From Symsagittifera roscoffensis (Eukaryota > Xenacoelomorpha > Acoela > Convolutidae): a stretch of DNA of 60,000 bases. This document shows, one piece after another, positions 19,551-30,155 of the stretch. Both the position numbers and the translations under genes were made by a program. Positions within the stretch are counted from its first letter, which is position 1. Each line of letters starts with the position of its first letter. The notes beneath the pieces are model-generated. The model was not told the origin of the DNA. It did no database searches and saw only the letters and a program-made list of their open reading frames with translations. The stretch spans positions 46,304,001 to 46,364,000 of the forward strand of contig NC_087067.1 in the NCBI RefSeq assembly GCF_963678635.1, read 5' to 3'.

Positions 19551-19880
19551 GCTAAATGAAATTACCAAGAGCTTTATCGGATCTCTTTGACAAGTACAAC
19601 CCTGTTGCAGAAGGCTTTAATAGGTTCAAAGGTTTTATTATATAGTAGATTGTTGTTGCGTAGCCATTCGATTACTAATTTGTATGGATAAGGCTTCGTT
19701 TTTTGGACGACTTGTTGAGAGATTCGCTTTAATTAGATGGAGTAGGAGCCAGAAGTAAAAAAAACCAGATTTTTTGTTTGTGATTTTCTGGCAATTGCTT
19801 CTTATTTAGAGTGATATACAACATGGGTTAAGCATCTGATGTTCAATAATCCGGTTTTATTCTATGTAACTAGGAAACTA

Positions 19881-19886
19881 AATAAA
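19881..19886 (+). terminator. Poly(A) signal AATAAA for phospholipase paralogue 1
   Basis: AATAAAGGAATGTGGTG, about 330 bp downstream of the TGA stop, with a GT-rich element just after it. Confidence 0.6.
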
Positions 19887-20567
19887 GGAATGTGGTGCAA
19901 CTCAATATGGATTATTATGATTTCAACTTATTAACACTTCCTTGACTCTTTAAGGCTTCATTGATTGATTTGTGTGGAATTTGTTCTGTTCCAATAGTCT
20001 GTTTGTGTCATAAATGTCATTTATTCAAAGTCAGTCATTCCAGGTCTCTTTATTTACCCCCTCCGTTTGATATAGAAAGGGGTTGCCTTCCCTATAATGA
20101 ACTAATCCAACGGTTAAATATGTAATTTGAATTTATTGACGAATTTCTCCCTTTTGAAAAAAGGATGATGGTTAAGGAGATCCATCATGCCTAAGTCATT
20201 AGCGTAGAATTGAACTGAACAGGTAAAGAGGAGAAAACCGGAGACAATTTTAAAAATGATGGCACGAGAAGATAAAAAACCTGCAAATAAAGATCTAGTT
20301 TTGCCTTGATTTTATTAGAGAAGCAAAAATATGGATATCTTCACATTTCACCAATGCGTCTCAAATTGCCGAAATTTGTATAGTTATAGTTAATGGTTAT
20401 ATTTGTTTTTATCATAGTCAAGATGAATTAAATGAAAGAAATCAAGAAAATACTTTTTCTTATGACATGTTTTAAAACCTGAGTTTCTGCAGCTCAATTT
20501 CAAATGGCTGCTTAAGAAATTGCAAGAGAGTGTTTTTAGATGAATGAAATTTTGGACCGAGCTTCTG

Positions 20568-21035
20568 TTTGTTCCGACTTCGAAGAAAGTGCAGAATATT
20601 TACGAGTCTTGTTTTTTTTTGTTCTGTCATCTTTTGACTTTTTAACAAAGCATTTTTGATGTTTTTTTTTTCAAGCCATCTGAAATGTGCCGATGTCTTG
20701 AGATCACTTTTCAAAAAATTTTGTAAAATTCGGGGAGTTGAAAATTGATAATTTGGCCAACTTGAGATAATTAACGCTCGATATAATTCGTTCCTATAAC
20801 AAGCGGCGGGTTAATGCGTTTCAAATGGAATTGAGGCAAATCATTTGGTCGTAATATTGAGATAAAAGACGCTAAATACATCCTTGTGTAGTTTACATTG
20901 GCGTGAAGCGGTTATAAACTAAAGAAAGACTGAAAAAAACTTTTCAATCAAAATTTTTCAATCAAAAAGCTTTTAAACCCGCCTTAAACCGCAGTCGAAA
21001 ATCAGGAGCTTCGCCTGTGATTTACGAGCTGTCTT
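20568..21035 (+). mobile_element. Family A element, partial
   Basis: Starts TTTGTTCCGACTTCGAAGAA, then GTGCAGAATATTTACGAGTC, ACTTTTTAACAAAGC, TAATTAACGCTCGATATAAT, ATTGAGGCAAATCATTTGG, and ends with a variant module CAGGAGCTTCGCCTG then ACGAGCTGTC. The right inverted end was not found. Confidence 0.6.
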
Positions 21036-21599
21036 CGGTCAAAAATCAAATCAAATCGCAGATAATGAAAAGAAAATAACAATAGAGAAAGTAACAATGA
21101 GAAGATACTCGAATCGTAGCTTGAAATTTATTCGAGACCCCCTCCCGCCAACTAAAAATTTTGTATGGTATCTCGGATTGCGTAAAAGGAACCGAGCTAC
21201 AAAGTTTCTAAACCTATGATTATTTTCTTCTTTAAATACAAACTTGTTCGATAGTTTTTGTACCATTTTCACAGCATAGAATTGTTTTTGTTTCTACTAA
21301 TCATAAACAACTTTAGATAGACTCACGTAAATTTGAAGCCGTTATTTAAGTAAATGCAAGCAATACTTAGTAAATATGAAAGCAAAACTACAAGTTGTTT
21401 CAAATTAATTATTTTTTTTGAAAAAAAACTATATTTTTTTGAGAGAAAGTAAATAGACTAATTTTCTGAAATTGAGAGACAACAGACAAAATTTTTGATA
21501 ACTGCTGAAACTGTTTATAAAATTAATTGGAAATTTGCGCCATTTCGCGCTACACAGACTTTAAATTTTCTGAATATTTTTTGATGAACCCACACAATT

Positions 21600-21905
21600 C
21601 TGGACGGTTATCGTACTGCTAGCATCTTCGACTGTTTGAATGAGCTCCTGAACACTTTGTGGGTTAGCACGAGGTACGATTATCTCCAAGTGACCTCCAA
21701 CCGAAAATCGAGGAGGTTAAGATCCGGTCTCTGGGGTGACCAAGGTATTGGGGCTTCGCCGATTTATAATTCTGGTTCTTAGCCACCTTAAAACACCCCC
21801 CGTACAGTGACATGTCGCCCCGTCTTGCATGAACCTCCTTCGGACTTCATTTGGGCTTTGATAAATTGCAAATAAACAAATAACAAATTTTTCTTCTCCC
21901 ATTGT
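21600..21905 (-). pseudogene. Mariner/Tc1-like transposase relic (C-terminal catalytic part)
   Basis: On the - strand one frame reads RRRFMQDGATCH...VLRWLRTRIINRRSP, matching the second catalytic-Asp block of mariner-type DDE transposases. The downstream SPQRPDLNLLDF block with the third acidic residue is in a different frame, and stops follow. It is therefore broken by at least one frameshift near 21750-21775 and by nonsense codons. A Gln/Glu-rich helix (SVQELIQTVEDA) follows in yet another frame. The N-terminal half is absent. Confidence 0.7.
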
Positions 21906-23267
21906 AAAAACCAGTTCGCTGTATTCAAAAATGTACGAAAATTTTTTTAGTGAAACGATTTAAGCTTGAAAATGTGAAAAACTTTGAAAAATGCGGGTAT
22001 TTTTTATCACGCTGATCTAACCAATGTAGTGTTTATTTTAAAACTGTCAATTTTGCAGATTCTCTTCAACTTTGAAGTCAAACGGATCAACAGTTATGAA
22101 ATGACTAACTTTGGTGAAATAGCAGTTTATTTGAAACGCACTTTAGTTGGAAAAAATTTTCATTTGGTGTCCAACAGATCACTTTTCGCAACTTTTAATA
22201 AGGATAAAAAAGCCGACTAGCAATATAAAGTTTTATATGCTGGCATGATTTTTTTTTCTGATTACCATTCAAACAATCAGTTTTGTAAAAGATGAAGCCC
22301 GTTTTGAAGTTGAAACCCCACACAATTTTCAACAGCCTAATCATACTTAGGTCGAATTACTTAGAAGGTTTTTTTTCTCGTTTTTTCCTGCGTATAATTT
22401 TTAAAAAATTATGTGTTTCCAGAAAAAGGGCAGTTATACATTGTTCTCAACTAAGTAGATAAAACTATGAACAAATTTTTCAGCTCATAGACACGTGACA
22501 CTGGATCTGTAGATTCAATGATGATCACTTAGGCAGCAGTTTTTTTCAATGAAAGTGTCATATATGGTAAACTTTTTTTTTGTGTCGGAAATCAATTGAT
22601 TTTATGATTTTTTATGATTCAAGCTGTCATGAAAACTCGCAAAAAATTATCCAAAGAAGAAACCAAATCTTAAAAGCATATTGTAGGAAGAGATGAAGGA
22701 GCAAAAGCGGGCTTAAAACTAATTCATGGTTTTAATTATGTACAATATCAAAAAAATTCATTTTTTGTCGACAGCGAGATTTTGAATTTGGAGTTTCAAT
22801 GCAGCCATCAGAAGCTTTTGTCTGACAAAGTCGGTCGACATGGTCTATACTTTTTTTTAAGCTTGGGTGGACTCAAATTGAGCGCATTTTTTTGGTCGAT
22901 AAAGTCGAAATATACCCGTTACATCGATACATTCAAAACCCAAAGTGAGTGCCCGGTTTATTGCAATTGGCAGTCTTCCACTCGTGTTGCTAGTTTTTCC
23001 ATTACAAAAATGCTAATTTTTTATTTCGATAAAGATAATTATGGTATAGTTCCTGACTAAACTACATTTTCATCATCTACTTGGTTAATAATTTTGAAGT
23101 GTTTTGAATGGTGTACATCTGTATTTACGAGACCAAGTAAGTTGATATCGGTCAATATAAAAATAGACCTAAAAATGAAACTATATATAAAACACCACTT
23201 TTTCTACTGTTGAGTCTCAAAACTAGTTTATTCCCTTTGTTTACGCTTTCTTATGTATGAACCAGCG

Positions 23268-23274
23268 TATAAAA
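23268..23274 (+). promoter_or_regulatory. TATA box upstream of phospholipase paralogue 2
   Basis: TATAAAA 65 bp before the ATG at 23333, the right distance for a short 5' UTR. A second, longer TATATATAAAA lies at 23182-23192 and could serve an upstream start. Confidence 0.45.
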
Positions 23275-23332
23275 CACAAGTTTCCAATTTGAAATGAAAT
23301 GCCAGGCAAAATTAATGTAGTATGTTGGCGAT

Positions 23333-24198
23333 ATGCCATCGATTTTTCTTTTCACCTTCGCTATATCCTCTATTTATCTAATTTTATGCCCAAAATCTTC
23401 TAAAAGTTTTCCAATGGGATTCAATGAGACTATAAATGGAATCGAAGAGCAGGTTAAGCGAGATGGTAAGTTCATTTTCATCGTTTTCCCTTTAACCATA
23501 ATTTTAAGACCCACAATATCCTAGCTGCTAACTTGACAGGGGGCATCGTGGCACCTTTTTCGACCCAGTAAAAATAAAATTCAGAAAAAAACAACATACT
23601 GTATATGTTTTACCAGGAGCTCAACGGCGGCTTTCCGTTATGCGTTGAAAATGATCTGAACCTAATTTGTTGAAGCCAGCCTTAATGACTAAACCTGTAT
23701 GGTGTTTTGAATTTGCAGTAAATTTCAACTAAAACAAAAACAGTAACCAGAAAGTTTTGAAACTTAATGTCTGTTCAAATAGAAAATCTTGCTTGTTTTT
23801 TTTTAGAAGACTGCAGATTTTGTGCTGATGGGCTGAAAAGCGTTCCCATTAGAGGTTGCGAGAGGTCACAGAAATCGAATGGATGTGGTGCCAGCAGTTG
23901 GAGTGAAGTCGCTATCGATATCGTAGACTTTCTGGCTTCAAACAGTGCAACCGAGTGTTGTAACAAACACGACATCTGTTACTCATCATGTGAACAGACG
24001 TTCGAAAAATGTGAACAAGAGTTTAGGGATTGTTTGAGCGGAGTTTATGATGGGATGTCTTTGCTAACGAAGTTTGGAGGTTGCTCTGCCTTCAAAAACG
24101 CCCATAACGGTGTATGTTCATGCGTGAACGAAACGTCACCCATTTCTGAAGTGTATATGGACTGTAACTTTTTGAGCAAAAAAGACGTTAAAAATTAA
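23333..24198 (+). CDS. Secreted phospholipase A2, group XII-like (paralogue 2), with propeptide
   Basis: Two exons: 23333-23465 (donor G|GTAAGTTC) and 23807-24198 (acceptor TTTTTTTTAG, phase 1), giving 174 residues. Residues 1-19 are a hydrophobic signal peptide. Residues 20-43 look like a propeptide ending in the dibasic KR at 42-43, just before DEDCRFC. The mature part has NGCGAS at 69-74, CCNKHDICY at 95-103 with His99-Asp100, then a Cys-rich helix CEQTFEKCEQEFRDCL. VNETS is a possible N-glycan site. It is clearly a duplicate of the gene 4 kb upstream (same order of Cys, NGCGAS, W-S, CCN.HD.CY), but lacks that gene's second intron, which interrupts the codon after His-Asp. The expected activity is calcium-dependent phospholipid sn-2 hydrolysis outside the cell after maturation. 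ATTAAA at 24268 is a possible poly(A) signal. Confidence 0.92.
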
Positions 24199-24499
24199 CT
24201 GAAGAACTGTTGTTCAACATATTTTGATATTTTGAACAAACTTATTTTTATAATCTGCATTGCTCTCATTAAATTGAAAAATGCTCGCCGACTAAATCTT
24301 CAACCCCAAGATAAGTTTGGGTTTGATAACCATTCGTAGAGTTACCCTCAGTGCATGTTGTTAAAAAGTATCAGCCTTGAGAACAATTTATTTGCAAAGA
24401 AACGACTAAAATACGAGCTAGCTGTTCATCTCGTTACGTCGAAAATCTTTTATGCTTCCTTTAAACACAGGCAATTGCAACCAGGAAAAAATACATTTT

Positions 24500-25560
24500 T
24501 GTTCCGACCATTGAAAACGGGGAGGAATTTTTATTCGGGTCTGTTTTAGTTTGAGGGCTATTCTACTGCGCGAAGGGCCGAATAGGCGAAAAAATTCGTG
24601 GGTGATGGACCGAAAACAAAATTAGCCGAAAGTCAGTTCTTAAAAAGAAACAATAACTATTCAATTAAAATGAATTAAATGAAGCAATATTTTGCTTTTT
24701 TCATAAAGAAACCCTCGAAATTTAAAGTTTGTTCCAATTCGGCGATGGTCAGTGTCAATTTGAAAACTTTGCATATTTCTGCCGTTTTTATATTCGCCCA
24801 ATATCAATATTCAGTCCCTGGAAATGTTTACTTACTTTTCAAGTTTTAGATTAATGAAATCTGATTGGCTGATTTTTATTTTCGCACATGTGGTCTTTCG
24901 CGTATGAAGGATTCCACTTTCAAATTTTTTTCTTTTTGTTTTCCATGCAAAATCAGGTACCACCAATAATCATCGGACTGGGTTGAGTGATATATCATAT
25001 TACAGCCCTTTCAGTCGTGATTTAAACCACATTCAAAAATTCCTAAAACTTTTTTAGTGTCGAGAAAAACCGGTTTGAATTTTTTTGAGTTTTTTGTCTT
25101 CTTTTTCTCGTCCAATTTTTTGTTCGCTCGCTTTGTTTTCGAGCTCGAGCGAACAAAGCGAACGAGCAGTCTTATTTTAACCGTTTAAAGCTTACAATAG
25201 CTTAATTTAAAACGTAAAAACCTAGGTTTACTTGAGTAACGTTAGTAGTTTACTTAAAGTATTTTAACGCCTTTTTGGGATCAATTTTTCAAAAATTAAA
25301 AAGCTGCATAACTTTTAAAAAAAATTTTTTGATTTTTTCTTCATTTTTCCAGCAACTTTTGAATAAAAAAAGGTTTTTCGATTTGCTTATTACACTATGA
25401 CTGTCGAATATACCTAATCTCCAGTCTTTTGTTCAGTTCCTTTTATCCAACCGCGCCGAAAAAAAACCACAGTAAGTTGAAAAAACTTTGTAGTACTTTT
25501 TAAAGACTATGGTCGGAACATACTGTTCCACTTGCACAGTATCCGGCTATCCTTGTTTAT
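24500..25560 (-). mobile_element. Family B element, - orientation, interrupted
   Basis: The tail end is TTTTGTTCCGACCATTGAAA, GGGGAGGAATTTTTATTCGG and TCTGTTTTAG at 24500-24549. The head is ACTATGGTCGGAACATACTG, CACTTGCACAGTATCCGGCTATCCTTG at 25508-25557. Between them are GATATATCA, CATCGGACTGGGTTGAG and TTCAGTCGTGATTTAAACCAC. About 400 bp at 24560-24950 is not shared with the shorter copies, so this copy has an insertion or represents a longer form. It holds the palindrome at 25121-25168. Confidence 0.65.
25121..25168. repeat. GCTCG-rich palindrome
   Basis: TGTTCGCTCGCTTTGTTTTC followed by GAGCTCGAGCGAACAAAGCG and AACGAGCA can fold into a near-perfect hairpin centred on GAGCTC. In other family B copies only one half (CGCTCGCTTTATTCGCTCGAA) is present. 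Confidence 0.65.
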
Positions 25561-26170
25561 ATATTTTTTTGAAAATTTCAGATTGTTATGTAATTTTTCA
25601 TGGATACAAAATTTTGTCGTGTCCTAAAAAAAAGGGCAATGATTCACAAGGAACAGAAACTAAGACCGAAGTGTTTATCTAAATTTCTCTAATTTTGAAA
25701 AATGTTGGCATAAACGTAAACAGCTACCAAAAAAGTTTGGTTTTAAGTCAGATGAATGCGGTTTTACGATTTTACCAATTTCTAATGTGTATTGTTTACT
25801 ACTTATCATATTGGTAAATTTTCGAGACTCGCTTCGTTATTCAATTGTGTTTAAGTGCAAAATCAAAGCTTTCAGATCCAAAGCTACAGAAAAACCATAG
25901 AAGCAATAACTTTTCATTCAGTTGTATTGTAGATGCTGGCCTTTTAATCAGCCTTCTAGCTTTCTTAATTTTTTCTTTTCACAGACAGCTTAATAATTAT
26001 GAAAATTACTAGACTGATGTGTTGTTTTTCTACACATTTTTTTAATATCTTCGAAGAGACTTGTTACAATGGCAGCTAATTTTTAATCAAAGATAGATTT
26101 TGATTAGAAAATGGCTTTTATCTAATCTTTAATTATTAGCTTTACTTTTGTGGATCTTGTGATTTTGAAA

Positions 26171-29100
26171 ATGACATCGGGGCTAAAACGTATGAAAAAG
26201 GACCAGGATGGTTTCTTGTACGATGATGACCCGGACTACCCTCGCTATTATGTAGTAAGTGTTCTTAGCTTTTAAATTCAGGTCAATTCTGTATTTGAAA
26301 ACATAACACTGCAATTATTTCAAAAATTGAAAGTTATGACACAACAGAGACCAATTTTTTTGTGCCGGTTAATAATTAAAGGCAGTCGCGGACATCAGGG
26401 GGGCTCCCCTTTTCTAAAGACGCCTTTGGCGCTAAAATATACTAATTTTGAGGGGGGGGGGGCGCCGAAAAAACGCAATTTTTTGGTCAACATTTTCCAA
26501 TAAACGCGTAAAAAAGTCAGGCTTCAGAAATCACTTGCGGTGCAGAAAGTTTGGCCAAGATAGGGCCTTCATGGTGATGTCGGAGAGCTAAAAAAAAGTT
26601 CGAGAAAACTTTTCATATTTTTTCAAATTCCCCTTGAGAAAATTCTAGAGCAGCCCATGGTGATCATCGCCGATAACCATCGTTAAAAAAAGTTTTTTTT
26701 TGCTGTTTTTTACTTTAATGTTCCGAAGAAAGTGATGGAAAAATTGTTCTCGGTGAGATTTCTTTCTTCAGTCATTCTTTGATTTTTTCTGTAACTGGCT
26801 TTTTTGACAAATTTTTTGTTCCCTTTGGGATGATTCAGTGTCCTGAGCTAAATTTTTTAAAAGTCTTTTAAAGTTTAGCTTTTTTTTGAAATTAAGTAGG
26901 TTTGAAAACTGCCGATTTTGCAAATTTGGCAGGATTACCGCGCGATATATAATAATAATGGCATCTTAATAATAGCATCTTGTGATAATAATGGACTAAC
27001 GGTGATTTAATTTGGCTCAAAAGATAGTTGCCTAACAGCGAGAGAACTGGACTTCAAGCCGAACCACATATCTGTGGGCTACAAGAAAATCATTTTAAAA
27101 TTTAGGAAACTTTGAATAGTTTGGATTTTTACTGTTCCGATTTTCACAACGAAAGTAAAAGAACGTTTGTGCTCGGGGTGGTTTTTTTTGCTCAGACAAA
27201 ATTCGACATTTTAACTATCCATTTTTAACGACTTTTTTATATGATTCAAAAGATATTGTTGTACTGAGCTTAAATTTAATTTTATTTCACCTGTGATCAT
27301 TTTTTTTTAAAGTTATGGGGGATTAAAAATTGCCATTTTGGCTAATTTGGGACATTTAGTTTGCGCCATTAACGAGTAAGCGGAGGTTTAATCCGTCTTA
27401 TAAATCGTTCCAAATTGGTTGAAGAAAGCTTATTTGCCATAATTGATTTTTTACTAGGAGCGAAATCTATCAATATGTACTTTGTATGGCGTGTATGGGA
27501 GATGAATTTAACAAAAAAATCTCGAAGTTAAAAAAACGTGCTTTATTTTATTACATATACTTTTTTCATGTTATTACTGCTCCTTTTACTTCAATTTTTA
27601 CTTTGCTTTATTTTATTTAAAAAAAGATTCATTAAGATTTTTTATTCAATTTTGCATGTACAAAGACTGCATTCCATGACAGAGCTTTATGGCAGAGCAG
27701 ATAAAGATAAAATAAGACAGCTCGTTTATCAGGCCAAAGCCCTGAGTGTTCCGACTGCCCCTTAATCAATATCGAGTAAATCTTTGGAAAAAGAAAAAAT
27801 TGAAAATTCATAAATTTTGAACAATATCAAAGATCAAGTGTGCAGACTTGATTCGTATGAAACTAGTGCGACCGATGAGCTAGCCTCAATTCAATTTGGA
27901 ACAATTTTGTTGAGCGGGATAATTTTCCACGCTTAAATAATTTGAGTTACGTTCTCAGCAAGATGAATAAATTCTCCAAAGCGCGCATAAATTAGTCCAG
28001 AACATGGACAAATTGGCAATTTTAAACTTTGCATAAAATGATTGTAGGTAGAATACTTTTTTAAAATTTGAATTTATTTAGTCAATATCTTCAATAGGAC
28101 AATTTTTTTTTATGAAGTATTATTTCGTTTGCCGAAAATTTACTGAAAAAAAAACAACCCCAAGCATGGATATTGCGTTTTCTTCGAAAGTCGGAACAAC
28201 AACATCGAACACTCCAAAACGCAGGCGAATTCTGAGAACTAATTGTATTGTATTGACAAGACTAAGCTCGGAACCGAACTTTTGCTTGCATTTTTATCAC
28301 AAACTCCCGTAACGAACTTCTTCTGAACTTTGAGCGCAGTGCAATGATTTATTTTTCATGGTTACAAAAATTTCAGTCAAACTAAAATATGAAGTTTTTT
28401 CGATACTCGGAACAATAAACAGGAAAAGCTTTTGATGGTGGCAAAATCTTCTAGAATTATCGCACAGGAGCATACTTAAAATGGGACGAGAGACGTTTTA
28501 TCTTCCTGGAGTTCGGTAATCTGATGGCAACATGGATTTTTGTCCCGTTAGACTATCACCTAAACAGCATGGTTGGCGGTTGAAAAATATTTCATCGTCT
28601 AAGAAAATAGGGACAAATACAGGGGAGGATTTGGGGGTGTGAGGAGGAGGGGGTAACAATTTTGAAGAGGAACGCGCGCCAAAAAAATGCAATTTATGGT
28701 CAACATTTGCCAAAAAAAATTAAAAGCAGCATTTTGACCTGTTTTTTTTATATGCCAGCAGCGCAGAAAATTCGTTGAAACAGGGTCTTTATAGTTTCCG
28801 GGAGCAATCAGAAAAGCAATTTGATCGAATTTGAAAAAAAAGTGGACAAATTTTTTTTTAGAAACTTAACTCTAAATTTTAGGTTGTGAAATCTATCAGC
28901 ATCACAGCTCACCTGAAAAAAATTAAGAATGGAAAAAATCATTCAGTTTGTTAAATAATTTATAACCATTCACAGTGGTCGAATCATTCTGCGTCTTTTT
29001 CCTTTAAAACGACAAATCAGAAGCACCCCTCGCTCTATCAAAAAAAAGTTTTCATAGCCCCTCACCAGTCGTGAATTTCAAAAACTCCTGAGCTCGTCAC

Positions 29101-29456
29101 ACAACGGATTCGACCCTCGAAGGTTCGACCCCGTGCCGACCCAAAGGGTCCCCCTTCGATACTATCTTCATTTTTAGCTATCCGACCCTAAAATTATTCT
29201 AAAGGCGATAAAGTGATTATTTTAGCGATCCAAGTGGTACCCTGTGGACCTGATTGCCCTCTACCCTGAAGTGTTCACGGAGATACTGACGACTAAGTTG
29301 AAGCGAGTGGTTGCGAGTGAACAGAACAGATTACGTAAGAGGACATCTATTGCCTCGACTGAAAGTGAAGAGCGAGATGTAGTGGTGGATAATCTTATGC
29401 AGCTGACAGAACAAACGAGAAAAAAGGAAATGCATTTCAGCTCCAAGGTTAATTAA
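26171..29456 (+). CDS. Small two-exon gene, 104-residue protein of unknown function
   Basis: Exon 1 is 26171-26254 (ATG to GTA|GTAAGT), exon 2 is 29226-29456 (ATTATTTTAG|CGA to TAA). Both junctions are phase 0 and the joined frame is open. Exon 1 gives MTSGLKRMKKDQDG, then an acidic/aromatic YDDDPDYPRYYV. Exon 2 starts RSKWYPVDLIALYPEVF and continues as a predicted charged helix (KLKRVVASEQNRLRKR), an acidic ESEERD turn and a second helix. There is no signal peptide or membrane span. Base composition of both exons is richer in G+C than the surroundings, and AATAAA follows at 29494. The 3-kb intron holds two family A elements and two QWRIQDF repeats. I do not recognise the family; a small nuclear or cytoplasmic adaptor is only a guess. 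Further exons cannot be excluded. Confidence 0.6.
26383..26665 (-). repeat. QWRIQDF-type dispersed repeat, copy 3
   Basis: GCAGTCGCGGACATCAGGGG, then GCCTTTGGCGCTAAAATATA, a G12 run, GAAAAAACGCAATTTTTTGG, TCATGGTGATGTCGGAGAGC and CCCCTTGAGAAAATTC are collinear with 1-260. The two ends are imperfect inverted repeats. Confidence 0.65.
26710..27080 (+). mobile_element. Family A element, partial
   Basis: ATGTTCCGAAGAAAGTGATG, GTTCTCGGTGAGATTTCTTT, CAGTCATTCTTTGATTTTTT, then GGATTACCGCGCGATATATA follow the family A order. No right end was seen before the next copy at 27133. Confidence 0.55.
27133..28198. mobile_element. Family A element, long copy
   Basis: The left end TGTTCCGATTTTCACAACGA...GTGCTCGGGGTGGTTTTTTTT is mirrored by AAACAACCCCAAGCATGGAT...TTTTCTTCGAAAGTCGGAACA. 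Internal landmarks are GAGTAAGCGGAGGTTTAATC and a palindromic module CAGGCCAAAGCCCTGAG near 27735. About 1,066 bp, longer than the 716-bp copy at 15404 through extra sequence before the right end. Confidence 0.7.
28615..28875 (-). repeat. QWRIQDF-type dispersed repeat, copy 4
   Basis: GGGGAGGATTTGGGGGTGTG, ACAATTTTGAAGAGGAACGC, GCGCCAAAAAAATGCAATTT, ATGGTCAACATTTGCC and GGGTCTTTATAGTTTCCGGG follow the order of 1-260 with greater divergence. Confidence 0.55.
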
Positions 29457-29493
29457 GTTTATAACTTTCAGTATTTTCATTAAATATTTACAA

Positions 29494-29499
29494 AATAAA
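29494..29499 (+). terminator. Poly(A) signal AATAAA abutting a family B repeat
   Basis: AATAAAACAAGGATAGCCGG: the hexamer lies 38 bp after the TAA at 29456 and runs directly into the conserved head of a family B repeat (ACAAGGATAGCCGG). Confidence 0.6.
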
Positions 29500-30155
29500 A
29501 CAAGGATAGCCGGTTGGCGTGCAAGTAGCGCAGAATGTTCCGACTAGATTCGTAAAACACTACGTAAAACACTAAACACTCAATTTAGCGGCGTTTTTTT
29601 GTCTAGTGGTGGTATTATAGAACTATACAAATTCGTGAAAAATTAGCGAATTAGGCATAAAAAACAACAACTTTCTTCACGAAAAAATAACAAAAAAAAA
29701 ACAAAAAAAAACGAAAAAAAATGTTTTCAAACAAAAATCTTCAAAAATGTTTCCTTATTTTTTGCACTAAAATTTTAAATTTGAATTCAAATTTTTATGG
29801 CCGAGTAATCGCTTACTATTATTTCCAAAAATGATTTTTTTTTTTAAATAAATCAGGTTTTGTAGCCTAAATAGCCAAAATTATGTATAACGAACTTTAC
29901 TCGATCGCTTTACTCGCTCGAAATTGGACTGAAACTTTGGGAAAATTTTTGGAAACTTAATAACGTTCAAATCACGACTGAAACGGCTTTTACATGATAT
30001 ACCACTCAATCCATTCCGATGATTATTCGGGTCACGTGATGTTGCGTGGAAACAAAAAGAAATTAGAAAAAAAAAGAGAAAAAAACAAGGATACCCGGCT
30101 GCTGTGCAAGTATCACAGTGTTCTGAGTAGTCTTAAAAATACATTTATTTTCAAA
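29498..30155 (+). mobile_element. Family B copy followed by a second, truncated head
   Basis: The head ACAAGGATAGCCGGTTGGCG with GTGCAAGTAGCGCAG is followed by GATCGCTTTACTCGCTCGAA, AATCACGACTGAAACGGC, GATATACCACTCAATCC and CGATGATTATTCGGGTCACG. After the A-rich tail a new head starts at about 30085 (CAAGGATACCCGGCTGCTGT). This head-to-tail arrangement is also seen at 58664-59062. Confidence 0.65.

Larger units (their letters stand above)
19551..23332. other. Spacer between the two phospholipase genes
   Basis: Contains the 3' end of paralogue 1, a family A fragment (20568-21035), a mariner-like transposase relic on the - strand (21600-21905) and the putative promoter of paralogue 2. Other open frames (for example 21984-22220 and 22782-23060) have no domain or splice support. 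Confidence 0.5.
24199..26170. other. Spacer holding an inverted family B copy
   Basis: ATTAAA at 24268 may end the preceding gene. 24500-25560 is a family B element on the - strand. 25560-26170 is AT-rich; no exon was recognised. Confidence 0.5.

Noticed and set aside
22782-23060. 92-codon open frame upstream of phospholipase paralogue 2
   Set aside because: No domain, no splice or start context; composition like the flanking non-coding DNA.
27538-27765. 75-codon hydrophobic open frame
   Set aside because: Lies wholly inside a family A element, ends in its palindromic module, and the Leu/Phe-rich start is from T-rich repeat sequence.
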